NCBI GenBank assembly: GCA_023416995.1
Contig: JAEZGI010000023.1
Location: 1 to 17,237 of the forward strand
DNA from: Bacteroidota bacterium
GTDB taxonomy: Bacteria > Bacteroidota > Bacteroidia > Chitinophagales > Chitinophagaceae
Length of the DNA: 17,237 nt
Reading direction: 5' to 3'
Position 1 is the stretch's first letter, and every line of letters starts with the position of its first letter. Both the position numbers and the translations under genes were made by a program. The notes under the pieces are model-generated. The model did no database searches and was not told the origin of the DNA. It was given only the letters and a program-made list of their open reading frames with translations. Of the stretch, positions 1 to 8,617 are shown one piece after another.

Positions 1-189
1 GAACGCCTGGGTGCAGGCATGGCTCAGCATTATCAGATAAAGACTGCACCCCCTGCGCCGCATACGTCAGGTAATCTTTTTGAAACCAAACCAACCGGAA
101 CCACGGTAGAAGGTGGCGTCAGAGCCAGGATGAAAGCTGAAAAAAAAGCACGCAAACAAGCAAAAAGAGAAAAACGAAAACAACGCTGA
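1..189 (+). CDS. C-terminal tail of a plus-strand protein, possibly SDR oxidoreductase (partial)
   Basis: Frame 1 is open from the first base to a TGA at 187-189 and gives 62 residues, so the gene starts before the window. The visible part reads ERLGAGMAQHYQIK, then a Pro-rich stretch, then HTSGNLFE, then GGVRARMK, and it ends in a very basic, almost all Lys/Arg/Gln tail (KKARKQAKREKRKQR). The HTSGNLFE and GGVR segments remind me of the C-terminal extension of Bacteroidota SDR-family NAD(P)-dependent oxidoreductases. That is recollection, not an alignment, and no catalytic residue or Rossmann motif is in view. The gene converges on the DUF1801 gene with only 7 bp between the stops. That this frame is coding is fairly sure; the family is uncertain. 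Confidence 0.45.
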   Translation, partial: ERLGAGMAQHYQIKTAPPAPHTSGNLFETKPTGTTVEGGVRARMKAEKKARKQAKREKRKQR

Positions 190-196
190 TCCGGCA

Positions 197-610
197 TCAT
201 TGCGCTGCGAGCAGCAGCCATTTGCGAATTATTTCCTGGAGCCTTATCTTCTTTTCAGCCAGTTCTTCTGCATTGCGTATGGTGACCATGCGGCGGCCGT
301 CGGTATAAACACCCTCAAGCGTTCCGCTATCGTCCTTTATGGATGCACCAGTCGGAAAAATGAGTAAAGCAATCCCCTTATTGACATTAATTACCAACAG
401 ATCGCGTTTGTATTCCTTTGCGTTAAAAGGTTTCATTTCGCCTTTATAAAAAAATGCCGGCGAGTTCCATTTTATGTGCTGGCCTATCTGCGGGTCAGTT
501 TCTATTATAACCTCCCGAATATCATGGACAAGTTCCGAAAATCCGGGTTTTAGTTTTTTTATAAAGGCAGTCACTGCTGCCGGATCATCAACCTCTTTTA
601 TCGTTGTCAT
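197..610 (-). CDS. DUF1801 domain protein (YdhG-like)
   Basis: This is a complete 137-residue cytosolic protein with no signal peptide or membrane segment. The pattern matches the DUF1801/YdhG-like fold: an N-terminal helical part (D8-P-A-A to about residue 38), the family signature KWNSPAF at residues 47-53, a beta-rich middle with LLVINVNKGIALLIFPTG, and a C-terminal helix. Length is normal for the family. The biochemical role of DUF1801 proteins is not established; some are annotated as iron-chaperone-like, which I would not assume here. The ATG is at 608-610 and no purine-rich ribosome site precedes it, as is normal in this phylum. The gene runs in the same direction as the TPR gene, whose stop lies 94 bp upstream of this start. 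Co-transcription is possible but a weak terminator candidate lies between them. Confidence 0.85.
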   Translation of the reverse strand: MTTIKEVDDPAAVTAFIKKLKPGFSELVHDIREVIIETDPQIGQHIKWNSPAFFYKGEMKPFNAKEYKRDLLVINVNKGIALLIFPTGASIKDDSGTLEGVYTDGRRMVTIRNAEELAEKKIRLQEIIRKWLLLAAQ

Positions 611-649
611 TACGCAAGTAACAATGAATTATTTTAATAAGAAAGGTTG

Positions 650-691
650 AAAAAGACATTTCCAGGTAGCAAAGCAGCCAGTTCGCCTGGA
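650..691 (-). terminator. weak intrinsic terminator candidate after the TPR gene
   Basis: Read on the minus strand, TCCAGG and CCTGGA (plus positions 686-691 and 661-666) can pair as a 6-bp stem around a 19-nt loop. The sequence AATGTC and five T residues follow. The position, just after the TPR stop at 705, is right. The loop is long and the T run does not touch the stem, so this is only a weak call. Confidence 0.25.
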
Positions 692-704
692 TTGAAACAT
701 TGGA

Positions 705-2408
705 CTAGTAGTACCGCGAAGACGAGATGCTTAAGTCAGCATCCTTCCACGCTTCATCAAATCGATTTTTTGCTGCTGAAGCTGCTTCTGTTTTTCCCTG
801 GCCCGATAGACTTCTGTATAATCCCATCAGGGCCCATCCGTTTTCCGGATATTTAACCAGGTCCTCATTAAACACCATTTCCGCTTCAACATGTTTTTTC
901 GCAAGCAATAAAATATGACCAAGCGTATGGCGGGCAGAGAAAAACCAGTCTGGTGGTTCCTGGTACAATAGCCCGTCTTCGATTTCGATGGCTTGCCTGA
1001 GGAATCGTTCTGCTGCAGTAAAATTCTGCTGTTTCGCTGCGAGCTCTCCACTAAGCACATTAACTGCAATCTGCACAACCTGGCTGGCAGTATTCGTTTC
1101 CCAGATTAGCATGGAAGCAAGCGCTTCGTCTTTGGCAAGTAATTTAAGCGCATCCAATTCTGTTTGTGCGTCTTTTGTTCGGTTTAATGCAGCGAGGGCC
1201 ATACCCCGTGAATAATGCCAGATGGCCCGTGGGTACAACAAAGGTTTGTCTGGTTCTGTTTCAGCGAGAATATCGTTCCACCCGCCTGTTTGAACCATTA
1301 CATAGTATGGAATGATATAATAATGCTGTACAGTTACATTAGTATACAGATAACGGTTATCTGCATGCGCAGATACGCTGCGGGCAGCCTCCAGCGCTTT
1401 CTTACTATTGCCTGCAAGGTATGCGCAGGCGGCCTGGAAATGTATATTATGCGGATAATACATAAGCGGATAAGTACCCTGCACCTTACATTGGACCACG
1501 TAATTACTATCAGCAATAGCGGCGGCTTCAGTAGTGCGGATCCCTTTTATATAATCACCCGTTCTTATATAGATATGAGCAGGCATGTGAACGAGATGGC
1601 CCGCCGCCGGCAAAAGTTCCTGCAGGATATCTGCGGAAGCCATTGCTTTTGCGGGCTGACCCGAGGCTTCCATAGTATGGATATACATGTGATTAAGACC
1701 GGCATGTTGCGGCGATCTACCCAATAGTTGTTCAAGCAGATTCACAATTGCGGGCGTCCATGGTTGTGGTGTTCCATCTTTCAACCAAAGATCCCATGGA
1801 TGTTCATTCATCAGGGCATCTGCATAAAGCGCATTAATATCTATGTCGTCTGGAAACCGCTCGGCAGCTTTTTGCATTGAAGCCGCATAAGCCCTTGAAT
1901 AAGACGCGAGGTCCGAAGCAGCTTCGCGTGGAAAACGCAACCTCAAAGCAGCAATCAGGGCCTTTTCATTTTCACCTGCATGAACGGAAAGATTTACCGC
2001 CTTATCAACGGCAGCATTTATGTCTGTAAGACTCGCAGGATTTAATGCCGCATTATAATTTGGTCCGAGTACCATGGCCAGTCCCCACCATGCCATGGCG
2101 CAAGTTGAATCAAGCGCAATGGCTGCCTTGAAAGATCTTCCCGCTTCCCCGTGATTGAAGGCGTATAACAGGGTAAGTCCCTGGTCAAAATATTTCTGAG
2201 CTTTCGATGAACCGGTGGTCACCTTATAATGGTAATTTCCCAATCCTTCAAAAACCGGCGCATCTTTGGCATTCAGTTTTGCCGGATCAAAAGAAGGCGC
2301 ACAATAGGTGGGCCCTTTGAAAGGTTGCGGTTGGGATTTTTTCTTAACCGGCATCAGCGTAAATACTACTGCGGTCAGAAATGACGATAACAGGATGGCA
2401 TGCTTCAT
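705..2408 (-). CDS. exported TPR-repeat protein with conserved His motifs, function unknown
   Basis: The protein has 567 residues. A hydrophobic N-terminal segment (residues 4-21, AILLSSFLTAVVFTLMPV) suggests export by Sec; it has no lipobox, and a KKK run follows it, so it could stay membrane-anchored. The body is alpha-helical with TPR-like units. One is at about residues 72-110 (YFDQGLTLLYAFNHGEAGRS, then CAMAWWGLAMVLGPN) and more lie at about 395-425 and 455-550. Three histidine clusters stand out: HAGLNHMYIHTMEAS at 235-249, HLVHMPAHIY at 271-280 and PHNIHF at 319-324. I recall the same kind of motifs in a widespread family annotated only as tetratricopeptide repeat protein. Their spacing suggests a metal site or buried structural role, which is inference. 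The ATG at 2406-2408 is the only sensible start, giving a signal segment at once. The gene is divergent from the SusC gene with 221 bp between the starts. A link to glycan use is not shown. Confidence 0.8.
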   Translation of the reverse strand: MKHAILLSSFLTAVVFTLMPVKKKSQPQPFKGPTYCAPSFDPAKLNAKDAPVFEGLGNYHYKVTTGSSKAQKYFDQGLTLLYAFNHGEAGRSFKAAIALDSTCAMAWWGLAMVLGPNYNAALNPASLTDINAAVDKAVNLSVHAGENEKALIAALRLRFPREAASDLASYSRAYAASMQKAAERFPDDIDINALYADALMNEHPWDLWLKDGTPQPWTPAIVNLLEQLLGRSPQHAGLNHMYIHTMEASGQPAKAMASADILQELLPAAGHLVHMPAHIYIRTGDYIKGIRTTEAAAIADSNYVVQCKVQGTYPLMYYPHNIHFQAACAYLAGNSKKALEAARSVSAHADNRYLYTNVTVQHYYIIPYYVMVQTGGWNDILAETEPDKPLLYPRAIWHYSRGMALAALNRTKDAQTELDALKLLAKDEALASMLIWETNTASQVVQIAVNVLSGELAAKQQNFTAAERFLRQAIEIEDGLLYQEPPDWFFSARHTLGHILLLAKKHVEAEMVFNEDLVKYPENGWALMGLYRSLSGQGKTEAASAAKNRFDEAWKDADLSISSSRYY

Positions 2409-2478
2409 TGCTAATCTTTTTTGCGTGGGTGAAAATGCAGACTAATCACGAGCTTAATTATTACCAAATCTGGTCATT

Positions 2479-2502
2479 GGAATCCCCGCCCCGGGGGGTT
2501 CC
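2479..2502. other. GC-rich hairpin in the divergent intergenic region
   Basis: GGAATCCCC (2479-2487) pairs with GGGGGTTCC (2494-2502) as nine pairs, one of them T-G, around a 6-nt loop. It stands out in an AT-rich region between the TPR and SusC starts. No T run follows on either strand, so it does not look like a terminator. It may be an operator or a leader-RNA structure. No good match to the Bacteroidota -7 box (TAnnTTTG) was seen in 2409-2629 on the plus strand; a one-mismatch match (CAGATTTG on the minus strand, 2465-2472) lies 56 nt upstream of the TPR start. Confidence 0.35.
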
Positions 2503-2595
2503 ATCAGGCGGATTGAAGACGAGCGTAGATTAAAACGAATTTAATGCTAATACCCATAGCGGTATTCACTTCCCAGCGGTACATCTTAGTTACTG

Positions 2596-2608
2596 CCGGG
2601 TTTCCCGG
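2596..2608 (+). other. short hairpin 21 bases before the SusC start
   Basis: CCGGG, a TTT loop and CCCGG form a perfect 5-bp stem, which two flanking G-T pairs could extend. It lies in what should be the leader of the locus mRNA, before an AT-rich TTTATAAATC stretch and the ATG at 2630. It could tune translation or mRNA stability. It is small enough to be chance. Confidence 0.25.
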
Positions 2609-2629
2609 TGTTTATAAATCAGCGCTTGT

Positions 2630-5600
2630 ATGAATATTGATTTGAAACGAAAGCTATCGGTTCACAGGCTCGTGGTTAAACGAGCAAGGTTGTCGCAATG
2701 GCTGCCACAACTATTGTTAATGTTCGCATTTTTTTTCGGTTCTGCCAACAACATCCTGGCACAGACCCCTGTACGGGCCACAGGTAAGGTGGTAGACGAC
2801 AACAGGCTTCCGATTGCAGGGGCCACCGTACAACTGAAAGATGCGGAAACTGCCACCACTACTGATGCTGAAGGTAATTACAGCATCACTGTGCCTTCAG
2901 CCACCAGTATTTTAATTATCAGTTATGTGGGTTTTGAAAGCCGCGAGGTGGAAGCCGGAACTGATGGTGGAACCATCCAGCTTGTAAAAGGTAATCAGAA
3001 TCTTGACGAAGTGGTTGTGGTTGGTTATGGCACGCAAAGACGGATATCGGTATCGGGGGCAGTTGACCGTATCGGCACACAGGATATACAAGGTAAACCC
3101 GTGGTGAACCTCAGCCAGGCCCTACAGGGTGTATCACCAAATCTTATCGTGCAACAAAGAAGTTTTGAACCAGGACAGGGGTTGAATATCAACATCCGCG
3201 GTCTCGGAACACTTGGCAACAATGATCCTCTTGTTGTGATCGATGGCATTGTTGGCGGTGATCTGAACCTGCTTAACCCAAATGATATCGAAAATATTTC
3301 GGTGTTAAAAGATGCGGGAACAGCCGCTATCTATGGCTCGCGCGCAGCAAATGGCGTATTGCTGATTACTACCAAAAGAGGTAGAAAAAACGAAAAGCCT
3401 TCAATAACTTATAACGGTACGTTCGGTTTAACTGTTCCAAAGATCGCTGCACAACCCGTGCATGGATGGGAGAACGCTTATTATAAAAATGAGTCGTTGG
3501 TCAACTCGGGTCGTCAACCTGTTTTCTCTCCTTCCGATATACAACGTTTCGCAGAACAGGGTGATGGCGACTGGCGTCTTTCAAACATTCTTCAAAATGC
3601 TTTACAACAAACACATAGCGTTAGTGTAAAAGGTGGGGGTGAATCAAGTGCCTACATGGTTTCTGCCGGTTATATGGACCAGGAAAATAATTTTATCGGT
3701 CCGGGCTACGGCTGGAAACGTTACAATGTACGGTTGAATCAGACCACAGACATTGGCAAGTTCAAACTGAGTACGGTACTGAGCTATGTTAAGTCAGACG
3801 GCAAGGATCACTCATCCAACGCCGGTACTCTGATCGTAGATGCCTCCCGCGTACCGTTGTATTACAACTTCCAGGATAGTCTTGGCCGTTATCTGACCAA
3901 CGCAGTTTCTGCAGAATTCAACCCGAAAGCGGTGCTGGAAAACGGGGGATACCGCCGGTATAACAACGATGAGATTTTTGGAAGCTTCAGCGGTGAGCTT
4001 GCAATTACGTCTGCCTTGAAGATCCGTGGAGTATTCGGTGGAACAGTCCGGTCAAATCAATCATTTGCACGTAGGATGGAACTCGAGTTTTTTCCTGGTG
4101 GAAGATATGGGCAGGATAGAGAAGTTGCTGATAACAATACCAAGTCGCTTATGTTGAACACCCAATTGATTGCAGAATATAAAAAGGTCTTCAACAATTC
4201 GCACGATGTTACCTTGTTGGTGGGCGGTTCAAACGAATCATTCAAAACTGAAAGTAATGGCGTTCGCAAGACGCTGACCGATCCGGTTTGGGGCATACCG
4301 ACAACCGGTACTATCGTAGATCCTAACTCCGGTAACTCAAACCAGAATACTTCCGAGTCAAGTCTCAATTCAGTATTTGGTCGCGCGGGATATTCATTTA
4401 ATGACAAATATTTCGCTGAATTTTCATTTCGTTATGATGGCTCATCTAACTTTCCTTCAGTTGGCAGATGGGGTTTTTTCCCTTCTGGTAGTGTAGCGTG
4501 GCGAATGACTGAAGAGTCTTTTATGCAAGGCATAAGAGATAACTTCGGTGATATAAAACTTCGTGCATCTTACGGTATCCTTGGTAATCAGAATGTAGGT
4601 GCTTACCAATACCAGACTTCATATTTTAATTATGCCAATGCTTATGGTTTCAACAATACCATAGTTGGTGGATCGGGCTTCAATTTAGGAAACCCACAGA
4701 TTACATGGGAAAAAGCTGCAACTTTAAATGCAGGTATTGATATTACTTTCTTTAATCGTTCCCTTGACTTCTCATTTGATGTATTTGACAAAACAACCAC
4801 TGATATTCTTGTTGAAAGAGACGATGTGCCTGAATTGTTCGGCGCAGGCTTTCCACAGTATAATGCGGCTGAAGTACGTAATCGTGGTTGGGAAACAAGA
4901 CTTACCTACAGGCTGAGAACCGGCGATTTCAATCATTCATTCAGCGCTAACCTTGCGGATAACAAAAACAAATTGCTTAGTTACACATTTAGTGCTACTG
5001 AACAGGTGCTTCGTAAAGAGGAGTTTGAATTTGTAAGAAGGATTGGACTTCCTATTACGGTTTACCAGGGCTATAGAAGAGATGGTTATTTTCAAACACT
5101 TGATGATGTAAACAATGGTGCGAAACCGGCTAATGCAACGGTGGTTCCTGGTGATATCCGGTTCAAAGACAAAAATGGTGATAAGATCATCGATGACCGC
5201 GATAAATATATCCTGGGTAATCCGTTCCCACGTTTCACTTTCGGCTTCACTTATTCAGTGAACTATAAAGGCTTCGACGCGCAGGTATTTATCCAGGGGG
5301 TTGGCCGCCGCGAACTGATGTTGCGTGGTGAACTTGTTGAACCATTCCACGTTGGGTATTCCGGTACCATGTATCAGCATCAGACTGATTACTGGACACC
5401 TACCAATCCCAATGCAAAATGGCCAAGACTTGCAGAGTCAGGCAGCCCATCAAATCAAAACAATTACAGGACCGGTTCCGACCTCTATTTGTTTGATGCA
5501 GCTTATGTGAGGTTAAAAAATCTTCAGATTGGTTACACGTTGCCTACAGCAGTTGCGTCAAAAGCAAGTATCAAATCTGCCCGTATTTATCTTACCGGTC

Positions 5601-5749
5601 AGAATCTGTTAACGCTGTCCGATCTGAACTTTATTGATCCTGAGAATACAGAATTTGGTAGTAATACCAGTATGGGTGCAGGTGCCAACAGCGGCCGCGC
5701 ATATCCATTACCGGTATTTTATGGATTTGGACTCGACATTACTTTCTAA
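2630..5749 (+). CDS. susC: SusC/RagA-family TonB-linked outer membrane transporter
   Basis: This 1039-residue protein should form the outer membrane barrel that takes up large oligosaccharides with energy from TonB. Residues 1-45 are a long basic N-region plus signal peptide ending NILAQ. A carboxypeptidase-regulatory-like beta domain follows (about 49-118, ATGKVVDDNRLPIAGATVQL). A TonB box comes next at 125-136 (LDEVVVVGYGTQ), then the plug (about 140-250, with NIRGLGTLGNNDPLVVIDG and SVLKDAGTAAIYGSRAANGV). The rest is a barrel that ends in FYGFGLDITF, with the terminal aromatic typical of outer membrane proteins. Length is normal for the family. There is no STN domain between signal peptide and carboxypeptidase-like domain, so this is not an obvious signal-transducing SusC. 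It is the first gene of the operon, 18 bp before the ATG of the SusD gene. Given the GH76 and GH92 genes downstream, the cargo is inferred to be alpha-manno-oligosaccharides. Confidence 0.97.
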   Translation: MNIDLKRKLSVHRLVVKRARLSQWLPQLLLMFAFFFGSANNILAQTPVRATGKVVDDNRLPIAGATVQLKDAETATTTDAEGNYSITVPSATSILIISYVGFESREVEAGTDGGTIQLVKGNQNLDEVVVVGYGTQRRISVSGAVDRIGTQDIQGKPVVNLSQALQGVSPNLIVQQRSFEPGQGLNINIRGLGTLGNNDPLVVIDGIVGGDLNLLNPNDIENISVLKDAGTAAIYGSRAANGVLLITTKRGRKNEKPSITYNGTFGLTVPKIAAQPVHGWENAYYKNESLVNSGRQPVFSPSDIQRFAEQGDGDWRLSNILQNALQQTHSVSVKGGGESSAYMVSAGYMDQENNFIGPGYGWKRYNVRLNQTTDIGKFKLSTVLSYVKSDGKDHSSNAGTLIVDASRVPLYYNFQDSLGRYLTNAVSAEFNPKAVLENGGYRRYNNDEIFGSFSGELAITSALKIRGVFGGTVRSNQSFARRMELEFFPGGRYGQDREVADNNTKSLMLNTQLIAEYKKVFNNSHDVTLLVGGSNESFKTESNGVRKTLTDPVWGIPTTGTIVDPNSGNSNQNTSESSLNSVFGRAGYSFNDKYFAEFSFRYDGSSNFPSVGRWGFFPSGSVAWRMTEESFMQGIRDNFGDIKLRASYGILGNQNVGAYQYQTSYFNYANAYGFNNTIVGGSGFNLGNPQITWEKAATLNAGIDITFFNRSLDFSFDVFDKTTTDILVERDDVPELFGAGFPQYNAAEVRNRGWETRLTYRLRTGDFNHSFSANLADNKNKLLSYTFSATEQVLRKEEFEFVRRIGLPITVYQGYRRDGYFQTLDDVNNGAKPANATVVPGDIRFKDKNGDKIIDDRDKYILGNPFPRFTFGFTYSVNYKGFDAQVFIQGVGRRELMLRGELVEPFHVGYSGTMYQHQTDYWTPTNPNAKWPRLAESGSPSNQNNYRTGSDLYLFDAAYVRLKNLQIGYTLPTAVASKASIKSARIYLTGQNLLTLSDLNFIDPENTEFGSNTSMGAGANSGRAYPLPVFYGFGLDITF

Positions 5750-5767
5750 TATAAAATCTTGTTTGAT

Positions 5768-7396
5768 ATGTTATCCAGATATTTAAGAACGCCAGGCCTG
5801 GTTTTACTTCTTGCCGTTTTTGCGGCAGGTTGTAAAAAGATGGACCTGACACCGATTGACCGGTTCACTGAGCTGAACTTCTGGCAATCGGATGCCAATG
5901 TGAACAATGCGTTGAACAATGTGTACAACCGGCTATATACAAGTCAATATTTCTTTTATAACGAGGCGTTGAGTGATAATGCATATACTCGTCTTGGTAT
6001 AAGCGCGGGTTTTCCAGATGCGATCGCAAGTGGCAACTTTACGCCGACGCTTGCACGCTTCCTCAGTGAGTGGGATTATTATTATACCGGTATCAAAGCA
6101 GCAAACATCTTTCTTGAAAATGTAGATCAGAACACCACCCTGAATCCTACGCTTAAGGAAAGAATGAAAGGCGAGGTTCGCTTTGTTCGGGCCTTCCATC
6201 ACTTTAAACTGATGAACTGGTGGGGCGATGTTCCTTTACTTACCCGCGATATCACACCCGACGAGGCAAAATCAATTCCACGCACACCAAAGACGGAAGT
6301 ACTTGCTTTTATACTGTCTGAACTGGATGCGGCAACGGCCGTATTGCCAACGCGCAATCAATATGCGGAAGCTGATCGCGGCCGCATTACAAAAGGAGCC
6401 GCAAAAGCTTTTAAAGCAAGAGTGCTTTTATACGAAGGCAACAGGATGCAGGAAGTAGCGGCGATCTGTGAGGAGCTTATAACCCAGCAGAGTGAAAACG
6501 GCAGCTATTCCCTCGTGAATAATTACAGCAATATCTTCAGCCCGGGCAACGAATACAACAGCGAGGTAATGCTCGATCTGCAATATGTTCCTAACCTGCG
6601 TACCTGGGCCGAGCATATTGATTTTGTACCTATTTCTGCAGGTGCAAGGGGTAATAATCTGGCTCCCACCCAGGAACTGGTAGACGCATATCCCATGTTA
6701 AACGGCAAGATGATAAATGAAGCTGGTTCAGGATATGATATCAGTGATCCTTACTCCGGCCGCGATCCCCGGATGGATGCTACTATCGTGCGTCACGGAG
6801 CAGTATGGACAAACGCGAATGGTTCAACACAGACCATTTATATCCGGCCTGGTAGTGATCCCGATGCTGCAAAAAAGAACGAATACCAGCCTTCAGGTCA
6901 AGGAACTGCAACCGGTTACTACTGGAGAAAGTATTATGATCCTACCGCTGTTGCAGGCTTTAATTCAGGTTTAAACCTCATTCTTATACGTTATGCAGAA
7001 GTGTTGTTAATGTATGCTGAAGCAAAAGATGCACTCGGCGAAATGAATGAGACAGTCTGGAACCAGACCATTCGTCCGCTTAGAGTTCGCGCGGGTTTTA
7101 CCGATCCCGGGGCGCTATCATTTCCTGCGGGCGATTTAACAGATTTGATTCGCAACGAAAGACGTGTTGAATTTGCTATGGAAGGTTTGAGGATTGATGA
7201 TATCCGTCGATGGAGAATTGCAGAAAATGTGTTGAATGGCTGGGCTCATGGTGCACGCTTCGAAGATCCATCTGTTGACAACGGTTTCATCCGGGCACAA
7301 CTGCGCACATTTGATGCGAGCAAACATTACTTGTGGCCGATACCAGCAGCCGAACGGGCAAAGAACCCCGCATTAACTCAAAATCAGAACTACTAA
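5768..7396 (+). CDS. susD: SusD/RagB-family glycan-binding outer membrane lipoprotein
   Basis: This 542-residue partner of SusC should sit as a lid on the barrel and capture glycan at the cell surface. The signal peptide ends VFAAGC with the lipid-bearing Cys at residue 22, followed by KKMDLTP. SusD hallmarks are the N-terminal ELNFWQSDANVNNALNNVY, then VRFVRAFHHFKLMNWWGDVP, the central APTQELVDAYPMLNGK, the C-terminal LIRNERRVEFAMEGLRIDD and RRWR, and an ending YLWPIPAAERAKNPALTQN. Length fits the family. I chose the ATG at 5768 over an in-frame TTG at 5759, which would add three residues (MFD) before an otherwise ideal lipoprotein signal. It lies 18 bp after the SusC stop and 28 bp before the SusE-like gene. 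Mannan-type ligand specificity is inferred from context only. Confidence 0.96.
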   Translation: MLSRYLRTPGLVLLLAVFAAGCKKMDLTPIDRFTELNFWQSDANVNNALNNVYNRLYTSQYFFYNEALSDNAYTRLGISAGFPDAIASGNFTPTLARFLSEWDYYYTGIKAANIFLENVDQNTTLNPTLKERMKGEVRFVRAFHHFKLMNWWGDVPLLTRDITPDEAKSIPRTPKTEVLAFILSELDAATAVLPTRNQYAEADRGRITKGAAKAFKARVLLYEGNRMQEVAAICEELITQQSENGSYSLVNNYSNIFSPGNEYNSEVMLDLQYVPNLRTWAEHIDFVPISAGARGNNLAPTQELVDAYPMLNGKMINEAGSGYDISDPYSGRDPRMDATIVRHGAVWTNANGSTQTIYIRPGSDPDAAKKNEYQPSGQGTATGYYWRKYYDPTAVAGFNSGLNLILIRYAEVLLMYAEAKDALGEMNETVWNQTIRPLRVRAGFTDPGALSFPAGDLTDLIRNERRVEFAMEGLRIDDIRRWRIAENVLNGWAHGARFEDPSVDNGFIRAQLRTFDASKHYLWPIPAAERAKNPALTQNQNY

Positions 7397-7424
7397 ACTT
7401 AACCTTAATTATAAATTACCAGGT

Positions 7425-8570
7425 ATGAAAAAGTTTTTTTCAAATATTTATGGTGCCGCGATCCTGTTTGCATTGGTCACTTTTACTGCTTGTTCAAAGG
7501 ATGACCGCGACATCAACATGACCATTTCGGAGGTAACCGCCTTCTATGCGCCTAACGATAATATTTATGTAAAGCTGGAACCTGCAACGGCAGCAAGCGT
7601 AGGTTTTGAATGGGAGCAGGCTAAGGCTGAAGATGGATCACTTGTGATGTATGAAGTTGCTTTTGATGAAGAAGGCGGCGACTTCTCACAACCCATTTAT
7701 AAAATCAGTTCAGATGGTAACGGTATCCAAAACCGATTAACCCTGAGCCATAAAGATCTTAACAAGATCGCAAGCCTGGCCGGTATACCTGCGCTGGAAA
7801 CCGGAAAAATGTTGTGGACAGTTATGGCATCTAAGGGAACCAATGTAAAAAAGGCGGCGTTGACAAGAACCATTGAAGTGGAAAGACCCGCTGGTTTCGC
7901 TGAGTTGCCAACTGAACTTTATATTACCGGTGCAGGAACCGAAGGCGGTGCCAATGTTGCTTCTGCAATTAAAATGAAATCAGTGTCTCCGGGTGTATTT
8001 GAAATATATACAAGACTTGATGCCGGCGAATATAATTTCATCAATCGCAGAGATGCCAACGCCACTTCTTACCAGGTAGAAGGAACATTCATCAAAGAAG
8101 GTGGTGCAGTTGCTACACCCGCTACTGCTCCAACAGTTTACCGTATAGAAATGGATTTTAACAATGCTGCTGTGAAACTTACAGAAGTCACAAGAGTTGG
8201 ATACTGGTTCGCACCAAATAATGTTTTGGCTGCTGACCTTACATACGATGGTAACGGTGTTTATCGTGCCTTAAACGTACCCATTGAATTCAAACAGGAA
8301 GGTTGGGGTAGAGATGAACGTTATAAGTTCCGTATGACACTCAAAGAGGCGGATGGTACAGAAATTACCGAAGACTGGGGTAGCTCTAACCGTGATAATT
8401 CACGCCCCGACGCCAATACGCCGGCAGCCTGGTACAACATATTCAAATATGAACCTAACCAGTGGGATTACACGTTCAAATTTCCTGCAGCAGCAGATAT
8501 GAATAATGTTGACCTGGTTTTAAGTTTCAATCCAGAAGAGGCATACCGGCATGAAGTGATCATAAAGTAA
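7425..8570 (+). CDS. SusE/SusF-like surface glycan-binding lipoprotein
   Basis: The 381-residue product has a lipoprotein signal (FALVTFTAC, Cys at residue 23). It is followed by SKDDRD, which resembles the Bacteroidota lipoprotein export signal (Lys plus acidic residues after the Cys) and predicts display on the cell surface. Residues about 33-153 look like the SusE N-terminal Ig-like domain (ISEVTAFYAPNDNIYVKLEP, then FEWEQA). Two beta-rich, aromatic-containing units follow at about 162-245 (ELYITGAG, GVFEIYTRLDAGEYNFINR) and 255-381 (GYWFAPNN, WGSSN, AAWYNIFKYEPNQWDYTF). They resemble the carbohydrate-binding domains of SusE/SusF. The expected role is non-catalytic binding of the polysaccharide at the surface. 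These proteins diverge fast, so which glycan it binds cannot be read from sequence. It lies within the operon, 28 bp after SusD and 47 bp before GH76. Confidence 0.85.
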   Translation: MKKFFSNIYGAAILFALVTFTACSKDDRDINMTISEVTAFYAPNDNIYVKLEPATAASVGFEWEQAKAEDGSLVMYEVAFDEEGGDFSQPIYKISSDGNGIQNRLTLSHKDLNKIASLAGIPALETGKMLWTVMASKGTNVKKAALTRTIEVERPAGFAELPTELYITGAGTEGGANVASAIKMKSVSPGVFEIYTRLDAGEYNFINRRDANATSYQVEGTFIKEGGAVATPATAPTVYRIEMDFNNAAVKLTEVTRVGYWFAPNNVLAADLTYDGNGVYRALNVPIEFKQEGWGRDERYKFRMTLKEADGTEITEDWGSSNRDNSRPDANTPAAWYNIFKYEPNQWDYTFKFPAAADMNNVDLVLSFNPEEAYRHEVIIK

Positions 8571-8617
8571 CCAGCTATTTCAATCCGGGACATCCGGTTC
8601 AAACAAAATTTAAGTAC

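Noticed and set aside
33..221. 62-residue minus-strand frame at the left edge
   Set aside because: It overlaps the partial plus-strand gene and the DUF1801 gene and is best explained as a shadow frame.
1215..1727. 170-residue plus-strand reading frame inside the TPR gene
   Set aside because: It is antisense to a well-supported gene, has no recognisable domain and an odd Cys/His/Ile-rich composition.
5759..5767. TTG start three codons before the SusD ATG
   Set aside because: The ATG at 5768 begins a typical lipoprotein signal peptide; TTG starts are rare and the three added residues bring nothing.
8594..8606. CCGG-GACAT-CCGG mini-hairpin between the SusE-like and GH76 genes
   Set aside because: Only 4 bp, and CCGG is self-complementary, so it is expected by chance; there is no T run.
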